Shown: positions 24,641 to 38,260, counted from the stretch's first letter. The stretch: DNA of 64,000 nt from Marisa cornuarietis (GCA_004794655.1 SMMW01000013.1:1023501-1087500); one strand, 5' to 3'. Numbers and translations: made by a program. Notes: generated by a model from the letters alone, not told the origin.

Positions 24641-26669
24641 TCGAGTTGATCAATATACTACTTTGATGCCAGAGTTGCTGCCCTTAGACCCTATAATGCA
24701 TTGTTTTGGCGTCCGGGTAGGGCGATTACGTGGCTATTTAAAACACTGGCGTATTGGCAATTTTGTTAAAGCTCTCTCATGCTCACAAGGCAGGCTGCGA
24801 GCTATGCCACAGATCATTTGACAGATAAGGATGTTAGGTGGCTTTCGGTTCATAGGATCATCTCCATGTCTTTTTTAGTTAGATGAGACACTGGCGTTTC
24901 ATCTACGCCGTAGTTGTCTGTCAACTTGGGCAGCTGAAGGCCGTCTGTCAAGCCTCCTCCACCTTCGCAGTCCCCCTCCCTCGTTGACCCTACCCCCTGC
25001 AAAATGCATTATTAGTGCGCACTTCTTGCAGCACACCAGCCCCAGAAACACTTGCGCCAAGCTGCGAGCGGACGCTAAGGAAATTAACCAGTAAGTTGAT
25101 CTTCAGGCGTCTTGCTTGATGCATGGGTAAACGGATGCCGGCAGCTCGGTCACTGGTTATGTCCTCTGCATGATAGTTGGTGGCACCTGACACTTTCGAC
25201 CAACAGCATCCATCTAAGCTCTATTTTATTATTATTTTTTTTCATTTTGGCGGTGGAGTGGTTAGCTTGTATTCAGCAACATCTTTAGGGGGCGCGTACT
25301 CCCCAATATTTGACTGTTTGGCAGAGATCTGCGAAACATGTTCACACATAGAGCAGTGTGTGTCTGACAAAGAACACCCAAACAGATTTGCGGACAAGCA
25401 GCGTGTTCTGTTCGTCGGAAAGACACGAGTAAAGCTGCTTGAGGGTGCTCCAGACTCAATATGGCAGGTAGATAACATTATGTAGTGTCTTTTTTGTTCT
25501 GGTTATGTTTTTTTATATTAAATTTAGCTGTTATTTTTAGCAGGAAGAATGCTTATTGGTTAACAATACTGAAACTTTAAATTGAATTCACGTAAAGAGT
25601 AAATACCTATTGTTTCTAAGGCGTTTTATAGACAATCACAGTCGTTTTTGTGTTGTTGATAACATTTTGGTTTTTGGAGGAGGATACCTTTTGTGACACA
25701 AAAAAGGCGTCGGTATTTTTAAAGTAAATGTTTGTAGTGGATCGTGCGTGTTTCAGGTAACGTATGAAGACCAGTAATTGAGAATGCAGTGGGCCTGTAA
25801 GTCACACAACAGACTTGGAAAATCTTAATCATCGAGAAGTTGCTGTTTTTTTTTAATTTTCCCACTGTACTGAGTCCAGTTGTGACTAAAAGTAAATATT
25901 CAGCTTTTGCTTTGTACAGTTTTTTTTAAAGCTGCGAATTGTGAATGTACAGATTTATGCGCTATCGTGGCTGAATGTATGTCGGGGTGTATGTGTGCTC
26001 CCCACCTTCCCCCACGATCTTCAGTGTGCCATGGTTTCTGAAGGCCGCGATGCAGATTTCCTAGTCATTTGTGTGGGCGTTCTATTTTTTTAAATTTCGA
26101 TTTTCCCTACAGCGAAATGATGGTGATAAGCACTTCCTGCATCACCCGGCAATGAGAGGCTGAAGACGAGTAAGAAAATGCAGCACTCAGGTCTGTTTTG
26201 GGTGCTTGGTCTTTGCAACGTCTTGTTTATAAACCCTATCGTAAGGCCCTTCTCAACCAGACAAACACACCTGAACGTTTGACCAAGTTTGACAGTTTAG
26301 ATAAACTTCCTGTAATAATTTTGCTAGACATGGTCAAACGGTCGTCTGTATTTGTCCGGTGAAGTACGACCTTCACCTGTCTCCATGCGCGTCACAGGAC
26401 ATCTTCCCAATGGCCCTCCTCATAGCGTATCCGGTATCTCTAACATGGTCGTAGGCCCAAACTGCTTCTGTATTTTCATTGTCCGTCTGCTGGACGTCAT
26501 CAGCTGGGCCCTTCAGTCGAGGGCGGTTTATAACACGTGACGGGACTTGGCGGCAACTGTGGCGACGCGTGGCTGCGGAGTCTTGTCACGGGAAGCCTCG
26601 GCTGGGTGCGATCCAGGAAAGGGACCTGTAGTTAGTACACGGCTAGCTTACATTGGTCGACGGCCTGCG
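24641..26669. other. CpG-rich region after the composition boundary
   Basis: GC content and CpG rise abruptly compared with the sequence before 24640. The region could hold a promoter for a + strand gene (see 26670-26725). Beyond the two candidates listed separately I recognise nothing. Confidence 0.5.
25277..26163 (+). CDS. Candidate two-exon open frame of unknown product
   Basis: A frame open from an acceptor-like TTGTATTCAG reads FDCLAEICETCSHIEQC, then FADKQRVLFVGKTRVKLLEG and SIWQ, and ends at a donor CAG|GTAGAT (25467). A good acceptor (TTTTCCCTACAG, exon from 26113) continues it in the same phase with RNDGDKHFLHHPAMRG and a stop at 26161-26163. No ATG is seen in the first piece, so a further upstream exon would be needed. 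The opposite strand is also open here. I recognise no family; it may be chance. Confidence 0.15.
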
Positions 26670-26725
26670 ATGTCGGCGAGAAGGGAGGCCGAGCATTTGT
26701 TTTTAGTGGAAGCTTTTACTCAGCA
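26670..26725 (+). CDS. Candidate first coding exon of an unidentified gene
   Basis: An ATG with G at -3 opens MSARREAEHLFLVEAFTQ and runs into a perfect donor, CAGCA|GTAAGT, two bases into the next codon. The 150 bases before it are GC- and CpG-rich and lie beyond the composition boundary, as expected of a 5' UTR or promoter. I found no convincing second exon and do not recognise the peptide. Confidence 0.25.
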
Positions 26726-27477
26726 GTAAGTGTGGGCAGTACAGCCATCTGTTCAGCTTTATTCCTTTTGCTGTTGACGGAGTTGGAGCTTTTGGCTTCA
26801 TATGTTTCTAATAAAATACGAGATTTTGCAATGTCGCTTGTGTGAAAAACGTATGCGATTTTGAAAAAAAAAGAAGCGAAAATCAGATGTGTGCCGTGGA
26901 CGTCTTGTTCGTAGTCCACAGTGGCGTGCGTGCGTTTGTTCGTATTTACGTTTATTTTTAAGTGTGTCGATGTTTTTAACTGCAGTAGGTTGGTTGGCTT
27001 TCACAATTTTTTCCCCTAAACTCGATGTTTGTGGAGAGAAAATGGCTTGCCTTTTTTTTTCCATCATCGTATAAATCAGGTGTGAGAGTGAATTCATTTG
27101 TTGACTGTTCCTTTGTGCGATCGTGGGCATGATTGAAAGAGCGATTGTACATACAGATGTATTTATAAAAGATGTGACCCTTGTTCATTAGCGCTAGATT
27201 CAACCGTTTTAAGTCGCACCATTCGTACAATAAAATAGACAATATTACATAGCTGTGTTGGCTGCGTGTTCAGCTTGAGATGTGTTTGTGGTCCATGCAT
27301 GATTAAGTCTGCGTGTGGTACACGATGTGATGACATAATCGACAATGAGTAAAGCCCATTGGTTAGAATTTCATACCAGGTTGTCTTTGAGTGGAAAGAA
27401 GCCCCTCGCTACATTGTAGTAGGGCTTTAGATCTTCCCTTTATGCCCTTTGATGATGGTGTGCGTTTGAGCGGGGTG

Positions 27478-27560
27478 GGGGTGGGTTGCTGGGAATTGAA
27501 CTCCGTGGCTTAGTAGACTTACAGGCATGTGATGTGGGAGGAGGAACCCAACCTATTTCT
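27478..27560 (-). mobile_element. Possible tRNA-derived SINE remnant
   Basis: On the - strand, GGAGTTCAATTCCCAGCAAC matches a Pol III B-box with flanking arm. A poor A-box-like GCTTAGAAATAGG lies about 60 bases before it. There is no tail or target-site duplication that I can see. Confidence 0.25.
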
Positions 27561-28763
27561 AAGCAATCTGCAATATCTTTGCCGTTGTCTTCATTGTGAA
27601 AACATCGGAAAAACCGAAACATAAATTCCAGGTAAAGAGGGGAAGAATCCTATGACCTGATGTCTGTGAACGTAAGTGGCTCACCGAGTCTTGGGGGGCG
27701 CGGCACGTGCAAAGCTGATGCTAGACCTCCTTACGCCGTCTTCACCCTCCTCCATTATATAATCATGCCCATTCATGCTCTTCTGCTGGCCAGGCAAGGG
27801 AGAGTTTCCACGCCCGAGCAGGCCTGGAACCTCAGTTGAGCGCAGTGATCACCAGGCTATTGAGCATCCTCAGACTATAATAAAGCGTGTACAAGCAACA
27901 TTTGGACATTGGAAGAACAGATCTCAATGACGGAAGAATAAATAAGATTGAACAAATGGCAGTGTGGGTAGCTTGTACAACACGATTTTATTGGACTTCC
28001 TTTACCTTGGACTCGGTCTGTCACGTGCGGGAATCGGTCAGAAATAGTATTTTCACCAATGAACACTTGTAGATCATACAGGATCTGCGGTTTGGTCGTG
28101 ATATAGCCTGAGTAGCTCCCATCGCAGTTGACTATGAGAAACAGCAATGGCGACCCATGCATGCACACAGATATTAAATCACAATGCACATGGTCAGATA
28201 ACGGGGCTAGATTGGGTAGAGCCATAAGTGTCAAAGACTTTCAAGAAAACAATTGCTTTCGTGAGGATGTGATAAACTTTGCGAGAAGAGGGGGTGGCAG
28301 TAAGAGAGGAAGTAGCAAGCACACGTCAGCAGCGCACGTGACTGATGAAAATTAGTCATTATTGGTCTTTATGTGTGCTCTTTGTTCAAGCGCATTCAGC
28401 TTCCTCCAAGCGGGTAAATGCGTTGTTAAAGTGTGTCCAGATGCTTTCTCAATACAGTTATAAAATATAAGAATAATAGTGACATTATAGTGTCTATTTT
28501 TGGCGACATTTTTAGCGGCAGATATCGTTAAGGAAGAAGCCATTCCGGTGTTACTTCACATGGGTCAAGGACAAAGTATCCAGTGAGCTAGATCACAGGT
28601 ATCGTCGAGAAGTGACTCTTGATAAACACGTGAGAAATGCAGTCGACTAGTTCTTGGATTCACCATGTAAAATTCCAACCATTGAAAAAAAATTGTACTC
28701 CTTTTCTATATTGAATACGGTTTCTTGAAGTAGCCGATATTTTCTTTCTCTTTCCTACCCCAC

Positions 28764-28797
28764 CGCACACACACACACACACACACACAACACACAC
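28764..28797 (+). repeat. (CA)n microsatellite
   Basis: CA dinucleotide run of about 15 units, interrupted once near its end (CACAACACAC). Confidence 0.9.
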
Positions 28798-31700
28798 TTC
28801 GGTATTTGATGGTTATCGACATATCGTGCTCACCTGTGGAGCATGAGGTACCTCCTCTTCACGCACACCTTTTGCTCAACCAGCTGCTGTCGAACAAAAA
28901 AATGGGTACCTCGTTTGTCAGTGAAGGTAAAAACCGGCCTTCCGCGTGTCGCGCCTAGAGATGATGAACCACTTCCCTTCACAGCCATTAAGCAATGGTA
29001 CTCTTTATCCATCGCGCGCGTAACTCCTCCACCCACCCACCCGCACACACCGTAACCACCACCCCTACTCCCCCCGTACTGTCTTCGTGTGACAGCTCAG
29101 CAGAATGCGCCAATTACTAACCCTTTTTCTTAAATCTGACGATGCGGCAGCCCCTTGTATGACTCGCGGCGCAACGTCCCCTGTTTACACGAGGTCGAGG
29201 GGAGGAGGAGGCTGGAGCAGGAGCGGCTTAATAGCACTTAGAAGCTCTCACGAGGCGGAATACGTGCCCCGCCGAGTGGGCTGAAAGCTCTTAGCCAGCG
29301 CATGATTAGCAGGGCACCGACTGGTGTCGGGCAACAGGACAAGCGCACCTACACGGAAAGTGAAGAGCGTTCTTGCCCTTCGATACGGAGACCCGAAGCC
29401 GTGAAACGCACAGAGGAGGGGTGGAGATGTTGGGAGGGGAAGGTGTGTGTGTGTGCGTGTTGGGGGTGGGGGTGGGGGACAGGGCAGAGGGAGACAACCG
29501 AATACGTTTCGGGAACGCAAAATTGAAGTTCACGACCGTTGAATGGAGTGGGATCGCTGATGGCCTGGGGTGTGGGGTGGGGTTGGGGGTATTGTGTGGA
29601 GAAAGGAAGACTAATCAGGTTTTTTTTTCATCAAGAGAAAAGAAAAAAACAAGTGATAATGTGAAACCAGGGAACAGCAAGATGACAACTGTTGTCGATG
29701 AGATTAAGCGCGCGTCTAAATGTTGTGTGGGCATAAGAACTCGGAATGAGGGAGGAGGAGAAGTAGAGAGTGATACAGACGAAGAAATAGATGAAAAAAC
29801 GAAGAAAGCAAAGGGGGAAAAAAGAAAACTGTATTTTAGGATTGGTATAAACACGATATGTAGCTCGCTCAAGACATTCTGAGTAAAGTGTAAAATGAAT
29901 ATTGCTTGTGCGGAGGGACGGCGCTGCCATTTGCATGGTATGGCAGTCTATGGTTACATCTATGAGACGCAAATTTCGAGTACCAGTACCAGTGTAATTC
30001 TGAGGCAGCCCCTCCGCTTGCTTGTGTCACTGTCCTGGAGCGTTTTCTTTCAACCTCCCTCCACACCTACCCCGACACTCCCCCCCCCTCTCATACAGGA
30101 AACAGAAGACGAAGTCTGGACACAGCAGTTCTGCATTATATCTCAAGTCGGAACTGCTGCTCTAATGTGAATCGATCAGGGGTACACGCAGCCAAACATC
30201 TAGTGCCGCAGACATGAAGTAGAGGTAACGTTACCTTGGGGTTACGGAAGGGTTTCTGAATCCTGTAATTGGAAACGGGTGCAGACCTAGAGCCCGCCCT
30301 TTCCCCAACTCTTGCGCACGGTCTACTGATTTGACTGCACAGATATAGGTATTGGACATGTAGGTATTGGGCAGAAGCAGAGCAAACTTGGGGTAAGAAT
30401 GTATCTCTGCTTACTCAAATGACCCCTGGTGTGGAGAGGAAGGAGAACGTTAATTTGACGAGGGACCAGGTGCTCAGCACTTTGCTAGACGTTCGCTGGA
30501 TGGCTAACAACCTTTCTCAAGAGTCTATATTTTATTAGTATTTTAGTTGAGTGTTCCTCAGTTATGATTAGCTATCAAGCTAACGTCTAGCGACTATTAC
30601 TTGTACACCTGACAGCAGTGCGTGGTAAATCCGTGTCTTAACTGAGGGATCTACCCGGTCTAAGTCTCGTTCACAAAGAAAGGCGGTCATCGTTAATTGC
30701 AGTTTCGTTCTGAACTGGGAAGAACTCCACTCCAAATCCTGGTTCAAACATAGGTCGTGAAATAGGTTCAGGATCGAGTAAGGTTACCATGGGAACCTTC
30801 GCCTCTGATTGTAGTCGACTGACTGAGCTCTTGTGTCGATAGAGGCCAAGAAAGTATGTTAAATAATAGCAGGACCCCAAGCGTTGAGTTGCACAATGCG
30901 AGTGTAAAATGGTGACAGAATAGTCACACTTTTCCTGCCGTTTCCTCTTCCTTTCTGCTGTCGCTACATTTTGAAGAAAATTGTCTTCATCATCCAGGTA
31001 TGTGGGAGCAGCCATCTTCTTTATCTATAACTTTGACCAACTTTAAACAAGAAACCTGCTTCACTGATCCACACAAAACCAGTTCGCGGATGATCAGCTT
31101 TTCATGAAAAACAAACGTTTGAATGCTGGAACTAAGCAACCAGTCGTCAATGCTGGGATGGCTTGTTACATAGATAATATAGAAGTCTGTGGCTTGTTCA
31201 GTTAAGACTTCGTCCTATGGGAACAGCTCAGAGACTCGTCACAAAGACACCGTAGTTTTCCGTTACACTGAACAGTAAAACAAACAAAAACCCCACATCA
31301 TCGTCGTCCATCCATCCATCATCAATAATCCATCATCAATCATCAATTATCATCATTTGTTTTTTCATCGTCTTATTTTAGACTAAGCTCATACAGTCGG
31401 ATACCAAATGGAGCGCCAGGATTTGGCTGTATGAAGTTACGTTTCCGATGTTAAATAAAAGATGTTTGTAGCAGCCACTTCATTATTTTTGAATTAAATT
31501 GCCTTTTTTATGGGAAGGGAGAAATAGTGCCCTTGCAACTCGGCCCAACTTCTTTAATACTGTCAGTCAAAAATGCTCTAATCTTTTAAAGCACTTTGCT
31601 GTTATCCGTTTGAAAAAGTTTGCATTAAAAGCAAGGGCGGAAAAATCCCAGAAAAACGAGAGAAATTAATGGATGAAAAACTGAGATGGAGAAACACGTG

Positions 31701-32372
31701 TGTGACGACAGTTTGTTTTTTGGTTGGTTTAGGGCATGATTTATAGTAACTGCCGAGTTTAAAATATTCTCCAAATGACGTGAACAATGAGAAAAAAAGT
31801 CAGTTTGCTGTTCATCCCAAACCTCGATCTGCAGTGAAAACAGCATTGTCATAGCACGTGCGTCAATGTGACCACACCATTTCTTTTTTTAAAACGCTTC
31901 GCGTATATCTATGAGTAACTGCGATCTTATTCGATGTCAGATCAGATGGTACAGGTTCAGTTTCTCTTCGTTCCTACCACAGCCACAAACAAAAAATAAG
32001 CAAAGTCACTGGGGGAAAACTAATGGCAGAAAAACAGAAGCAAATAGAAATACAGGCACTGCCATAGCTTCACTATACTCCTCACCCCACCCTGTTCCTC
32101 TCTCTCTCTCACATGAAACCTAATGCAGGCAAGCCTGGAAATAGCGGGTGCGTCAGCGGAAGATTTGTGCGGGTGGATATTTTCGTGTTCTTGCGTGCAC
32201 GCGCGTAGCATCAGCGTCTTGGGACATCGCTTGCTTCGCGGAGCACGTCAGCTCTAGCGGCAGAGTGTGACGGTCACTTGGTGTGTTTGACCTCTGGATG
32301 CTTTCACCATTCCGCCCTCTACCATCCACCCACATGGACTCTAGGGATGCGGTAGGCACGCCCCACTAAAAG

Positions 32373-32375
<3 letters not shown>

Positions 32376-32404
<29 letters not shown>

Positions 32405-32414
32405 AACACACACA
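32376..32414 (+). repeat. (CT)n(CA)n compound microsatellite
   Basis: CTCTCTCT followed by about a dozen CA units and an interruption (CAAACACACACA). Confidence 0.85.
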
Positions 32415-35212
32415 AGCCTCAAGACTTGGGTTTGCGTGTGAGGGCAAGATCAGTTCGAAGCAGACACGGCGCCATCGTAACTGCGACTATTGTTAGACAT
32501 GATGCAGAGAGCGAAAGCGAAGACGAAGGATGGAGCGCGAAAATAGCTCCTCCTTCCCCTGAGAGAATAGTGAGAGGGTGAAGATGACAAAGAAAGGAGA
32601 GAGCAAGCTATCAAGGTAAATGTATAAATATCGTGACGCTTCTACCGGCAGAACGACTCCACGAACTCCGGCACACCTTTGCCATTATGGATGCAGTCCT
32701 TCTGGTTTTGAGTGCTCTTCGATCGACCACCCAGCCAACCATCTCATCAAGCAGTTGTCTAATAGAGGGATCATGAAGCCAGCAAACTATTAACCTATCA
32801 TCCTGACCTCACCTAACTCATACAGAAACAGAAAAGGAAGATTAGAAATAAGAAAAAAAAACCCAACCTATGTCTTCTGTAAGCAAGCGACGGATGTCCT
32901 AATGTTTGGTGAAGGCATATGCCGCGTAAATTGATTTGAAGAGATAAATGCAGTAATGCAGGTAAAAGGCCATTTAATAGAAAAAGCAGATTTAGGGTAG
33001 TTAGTATGGGGCAAATGGTCGCGGGTTTGAAGCTTTTTTTCCCCCACCTCCGCCTCTTGCCTATTCAGCAGATGAGAAACGATAAAGCGGTGGACGGAAA
33101 GCAGCGACCTCCCCATGTCGCGCCCTAGACACGATGTAGTAGACCACGGCATTCTTGTTTTTTGCTAAGAATTTAGATGTTCGCTCTTACCGGATGTTCA
33201 GACTGTAGAGAACGGCAATGATCAGAACTGATAATGCAGTTTACTACCACACCACACACAGATGCACGCATACCTGGAAATACAAGTGGAGAGTGTAGAG
33301 GGAACAAAAAGTTATATTGCGGGGGTGGGGTGGGGGAGGGGCATACCTGATTTCCATTATCTGCCACTTTTTGTTTCAGTTCATAAGCCCGACAAATGAA
33401 ATCAATAAGTGCAGGAGAAACTAAGGAATCAAAACTTGGGTTTTGACTGGGAACGAAGTTAATACTGGCACCATATCAGCCGTTATGATGTGAAAGCAGG
33501 ACTCGGTCGTCTCCCTTAGATCGATTTTATTATGGGACCAAGAACAAGCAATTATGATGTCAGTCTTGATCTTGCTCACTTTGGCCAAACTTGTCATTAC
33601 CGAGAAGTACATTATCTTTCCAACGTCGCTAGCGATTTAGACGGTCCTATTATTTCAAAGTTCTTGCTTGTGCTCTGTATTTTCAAAAGTTACCTATGAA
33701 CTGGCTGCAGCAATCTCATTTCTACGTAAACCTCTGTCATTCCCCTTTTCTGTCTTCATAATTGCCCGCTTCTCTCTCTCTGTCTGTGCACATAGCTTGC
33801 AGCTGAATTTGATTCGTGACTTCAAGATATCATCTTATGTCACCATCTATTTTCATCGCGATCGACGCGTCTGTAAGACGACTTTAGTGTGAGGCAAGAT
33901 GACATTGTGACAGCGGCTGACGCACGTTGGAAGATGATGGCTCTGCTGATAATGTTGCTGGAAAATGAGGCCAACTTCCTAGTTACTTGTGCCAGACAAT
34001 GGCTGGTAAATTAGTGAATTTTTCAAGGCTACATTAGAGCAGCCACTCAGACCTGTTTGCAGAAAGAAAGTTATGTTGGTTTAGTTTCAGTTTGCTATGC
34101 AGGTGTTTAAAACTTATTAGTACTAGAAGATTTGCGGTTCAGTAAATAAATAAATGGATAAACATGGAGAATGACAACAGTTTTATTTAAGTGCAGAGCT
34201 CACAATCTGTTCTTGCTTTTCCCTGTTATTTCTCTCTGCCCAACTCTTTTCAAGACCTCAGACCACAGAAGAAGATTTCTCTCGCTTTTTCTCGCCTTGC
34301 TTCGTTCAGACGATATCTTAACCCTAATGCTAGACCCCCCCTAAGCCCTAAGCCTAAAACTAGCCCAAACTAAGTAAATCCTACAAATATCAAGTGATCT
34401 CGTCGCACTGGACACCCTCCCCTTCTCCGCCATTTTTGTGACGACCGGTGACGGTAGAACGGCAATAAATTTCTACCTCTGCATATACAAGTGAGTAAAT
34501 ATTTGGCTGAGAAAAAATTGCCCAGACTGCTCTTAAAAAGCAATCTGTCGCAGGTCTGCTATTGTACTCTAATGTGATTTCTGTTTTTGTCCTTTTTTAG
34601 AGCGTGTATTACTTGTTATTATCGGGTTTTCTGTCAACACCTGAAGCATGCACCTCTTTCACAAGCTTTCTCATAGTATCCCAGCGCTCTGGCAGAATAT
34701 GCGATAAGCCAGTTTATCAAGCTACATAGAGATTGTTAAATGTCGTATTCCGATCGTGAAGACCAAATTGCCTAACAGAGGAGTGTAGATAAGATTAGAA
34801 CGGACGCCAATTACGACAGAAAAAAAACTAAAGACACAGAGTGGCTAGACTGGTCTCAGACACCTGCTAACGACCGCTAGGATACTAAAAACCTTTAACC
34901 CTTTGTCAAACTTATTTTCTCAGGACGTATACACAACAGATTTCAGCAGTTATTAAGCGATATCATTCGAGATTTGCGTCACAAAGACACACCCATCTCC
35001 CTCTTGCGACGGTTGTTCGTTCTTTGTTCTTCGCGATACCACTAATAACTAACTTTTTTTTCGACTCTCCCGCTACTATTTTTTTTATCTTGAAAGCTTG
35101 TCGATACTCACACGTGTTGCTTTAATTAGAATGAGACAGAAATGCACAAAGAATTGGATGTATAAGTGCACAACCCTTTCCTAGGCCTTGCCAGCTATAG
35201 TCAACTAGACCT

Positions 35213-35285
35213 GCAGCATCTCAGTGCTTCAGTCTCTCGGCAGCATCTCAGTGCTTCAGTGCTGCAGCCTCTGAAGCACTGAGAT
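35213..35285. repeat. 27-bp direct repeat ending in a perfect 15-bp inverted repeat
   Basis: GCAGCATCTCAGTGCTTCAG occurs at 35213 and again at 35240. The second copy's ATCTCAGTGCTTCAG (35245-35259) is followed after 11 bases by its exact reverse complement CTGAAGCACTGAGAT (35271-35285), so it can fold as a hairpin. Confidence 0.9.
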
Positions 35286-36240
35286 CATGCACTCGGTTAG
35301 AAAGTGTCCCGGGCACGAGAAGTCGATTCCAATAGATATTATGAGGATCTGCTCGATGTGGCAAAGACTTTACATCGGTGTTCAGAGCCATTATACCCGG
35401 CAAGAAAGATAACCGGCAAATGTTAACAGCATAAAAATCGCAGGGAACGCTCACAGCAGCACAGACTATTATGGGGCCTCCAGCTGCTGTTAAGCTTTGT
35501 ACTGTCCCGGCATGACGTCAGAGGCAGCTGGGTTTTTTTTTTCAAGGGAGAGCACAGACCTGAAGATGCCCCTGGAAGACGACAAGGTGATGGCGTAGGT
35601 GGCAAGCACCGTTGAATCGACCGAAATTTTTTTTTTAAAATTTTTTTTGCTTTATATAAAGTTTGGACACTTGTATGTCTAGCAGCAGCATTGGTGAAGG
35701 GAGTACAACATTGGCAAGCTATCTTTGCTGCTGTGAACTCGAATCGATCTCGTCTTGCACAATTTTCTGTCGTCTACTACATCTTAAAGTGTTCATCCAC
35801 AAAAAGTCAAACGCGTATGTAACATTTTGCACAGTGGATTTCTTCTTCCTTTCCCCTTCTCCTTCTGGAGTTTTCTTGTACCAGGTCAGCATCATTAAAA
35901 CACCGAATCCAAGGTATTTAATGAGTAACACTGACCGCTAGCCATCCAACTGTTCCAGATAAAGCAGTATGGAACATGAACATCTAACCCTGACTGACAT
36001 CTACCTCCTCAGCGTTGAAATAAACCCCCCGAAGCAGTTTAAGAAAACAAAAAGCATGCAACGTTGATAGTTAACACCATATACGAAATTAAGTGGGAGA
36101 GGATTCCAAAATACTAAAGCAACATAGCATTACGAGAATCCAATATGACAACTTGTCGGCTTGAAGCAGAGCTAGCGAGTGTTTACCTATTACTTTCCGA
36201 TCAGCGAGCGAGAGGGCGTAAAAGTTATTAAAAAACGTAA

Positions 36241-36243
<3 letters not shown>

Positions 36244-36306
<63 letters not shown>
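36244..36306 (+). repeat. (CA)n microsatellite, about 31 units
   Basis: Uninterrupted CA dinucleotide run. Confidence 0.97.
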
Positions 36307-36310
<4 letters not shown>

Positions 36311-37042
36311 TAGAACTGGATCATTTATACGCGTTCTCGGTAGCCGTCCACATAACCTTCTCACTCCGCAACCTCTGAACACCTGCCTCGTAAGGATGGC
36401 GCATGAATTTTGCATCTCATGAGAGGGGGAAGTGGAGGTGTGGGTGTGTGTTTGTGTGTAAGGGTGCGAGCATACCTGTGCGCAACATGCCAGAGGTTCA
36501 GCAACACATGCCAGTCGCAGCATGCCAGGGGCTCAGCGACGCATGGCAGAGGATTCGGCAGCATTTTCAGTGAAGCTTATTTTTATGCTCAGCGACAAAT
36601 AAAGATACCAAAGATTTCGACAGACTCAACACCCAAAGCTGCTTCGTGGCAACAGCACCACCGAGGGTAAATAGCGAACAGAGGAGGGATACACTGAAAT
36701 AGCCATAGCTGGCAGCCACCTACCCTTTATCTTGTACCGAAAAGAACCCCAAACAAAGGAAGGACTAAATGATTATAGCGGATATTGTAACTACAGTGAG
36801 GCTACAAAAGTAAACGCCATCGCCGGTGTATTTGCTTAGCTAGTTAAATCCGGGTGGCGGAGGAATGAGGAGATGGAGGTTGTTGGAGTGGACCGGTGCA
36901 AAACAGTCGTTGTCGTTGAAAACTGCAGACTTGGTTACTGAAGTAATAGAAGAAGTCTTCAGTTGCAATAGAGTCCTGCTGAAGCGGTTCTGAGAGAATG
37001 ATCTTGGCCCCTGTCAAGAGGTGAGAACGAAAGTTGGGGTGA

Positions 37043-37067
37043 GTGGGAGGGAGGGAGGGAGGGAGGA
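37043..37067 (+). repeat. (GGGA)n short tandem repeat
   Basis: About six GGGA units on the + strand. Confidence 0.85.
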
Positions 37068-38260
37068 GAATGGTTCGCTAGCAGGGTGCTGCAGGTGGCT
37101 TTGCGCCCGTGACACGGTTTGCTGCGTATCGCGGTGCGGCAGGGCTTCTGTCAAGCGTGGCGCAGCTCCGCTGTGATTTACCTGTACGTCGCACGGGCGC
37201 CCACCTCCCACCTTTCCTCGCGCTCCGATAGTAACCAAGGAAACCGCACAGAAACGCAAGCTTCTCTTGCCTCCGGATGCGATGGATGCAGGCGACAGCC
37301 CGGGGCCATTTGCACGGCATGTTGCTTGTCACTCGCTTGATGGAGTGTTAGAAGCGTTTCAACGAACTGGTTCTTGTTTACCGTAAAAAAAAATGATGAC
37401 AGATATGTTTAAAAACAACTGCTAATCGCTGCTGTCAAAAGGTTGAAGATAGGTGTTGGGTTACCTTTCTGTGAAAAGAAAATACAATTTTAGTCATGCT
37501 CATTTTGACACAACCAGTGACAATGCGGTATTTTGAGTCGGACAGCCTGGTTGTGCACACTGTATCCCTCCCTGATGAGGTACAAATATAAAGGGGCACT
37601 GTAAGCAATGAATTTACCTTTTGGCGCCCTATTTACACTTAGATCCTCATCCTCACACTTGTCTTCAACGAGTCGGAGCTTTTTTCTTTTTTAGCATCTT
37701 TCATAACACGGTCAAGTATATCTTGTCTGAATATCGATTACGAAATAAGAATAAAGGAATAAGAACTTAAGGATTTCTTGTGGGTATGGGTATAATTTCC
37801 GCACGAAATGAGTAGCGTTCTGTAAATGTATTTCACTTGGGCTGCCATTGGCAAATGCATCCCCACTCCAGGAGTTGGTAGTCTTAGGACCATCTCAGAC
37901 CATTGCACCACGGGTGTACAAAGCCGTATCAGCAATCTTTAAAATTAAAGGTGTGGCCGGAGGTTCAGGACACAGAGATCTGTAAATAGTTTTATGATGT
38001 ATTAAAAAATACCGTAACATCCAGGGTCATAACTTTGACCGTTGAACGGTTTAGTAAATCAGAGTTCGGATAATGTGAGGACGCTTCCAGTCTACAGCCT
38101 CGTGTCTGCATTTCGTGCTCAGATTGTCCTTTTAGAGTGATTTGCTCGATGGTACATGTGTCGCTGCGTTTTTCACGACTGGGACAAGACATAGATAAAA
38201 TCTTTACGCCCCTTCTCGGTTGGATAATTTCTTTTAATGCCAGCCTTGCTTTCCAACAGT

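Noticed and set aside
25242..25478. 78-codon frame on the - strand opposite the candidate open frame
   Set aside because: It has an ATG but no supporting splice partner; the + strand reading has a better phase-matched continuation, and neither is strong.
29373..29882. 169-codon open frame on the + strand
   Set aside because: It starts in Gly/Val/Cys-rich low-complexity DNA, ends in a Lys/Glu-rich stretch, has no conserved motif and no splice context; length is within chance in GC-rich sequence.
34319..34375. CCCTAA-like patch suggesting interstitial telomere sequence
   Set aside because: Only a few imperfect units (AACCCTAATG, CTAAGCCCTAAGCC); no exact tandem array.
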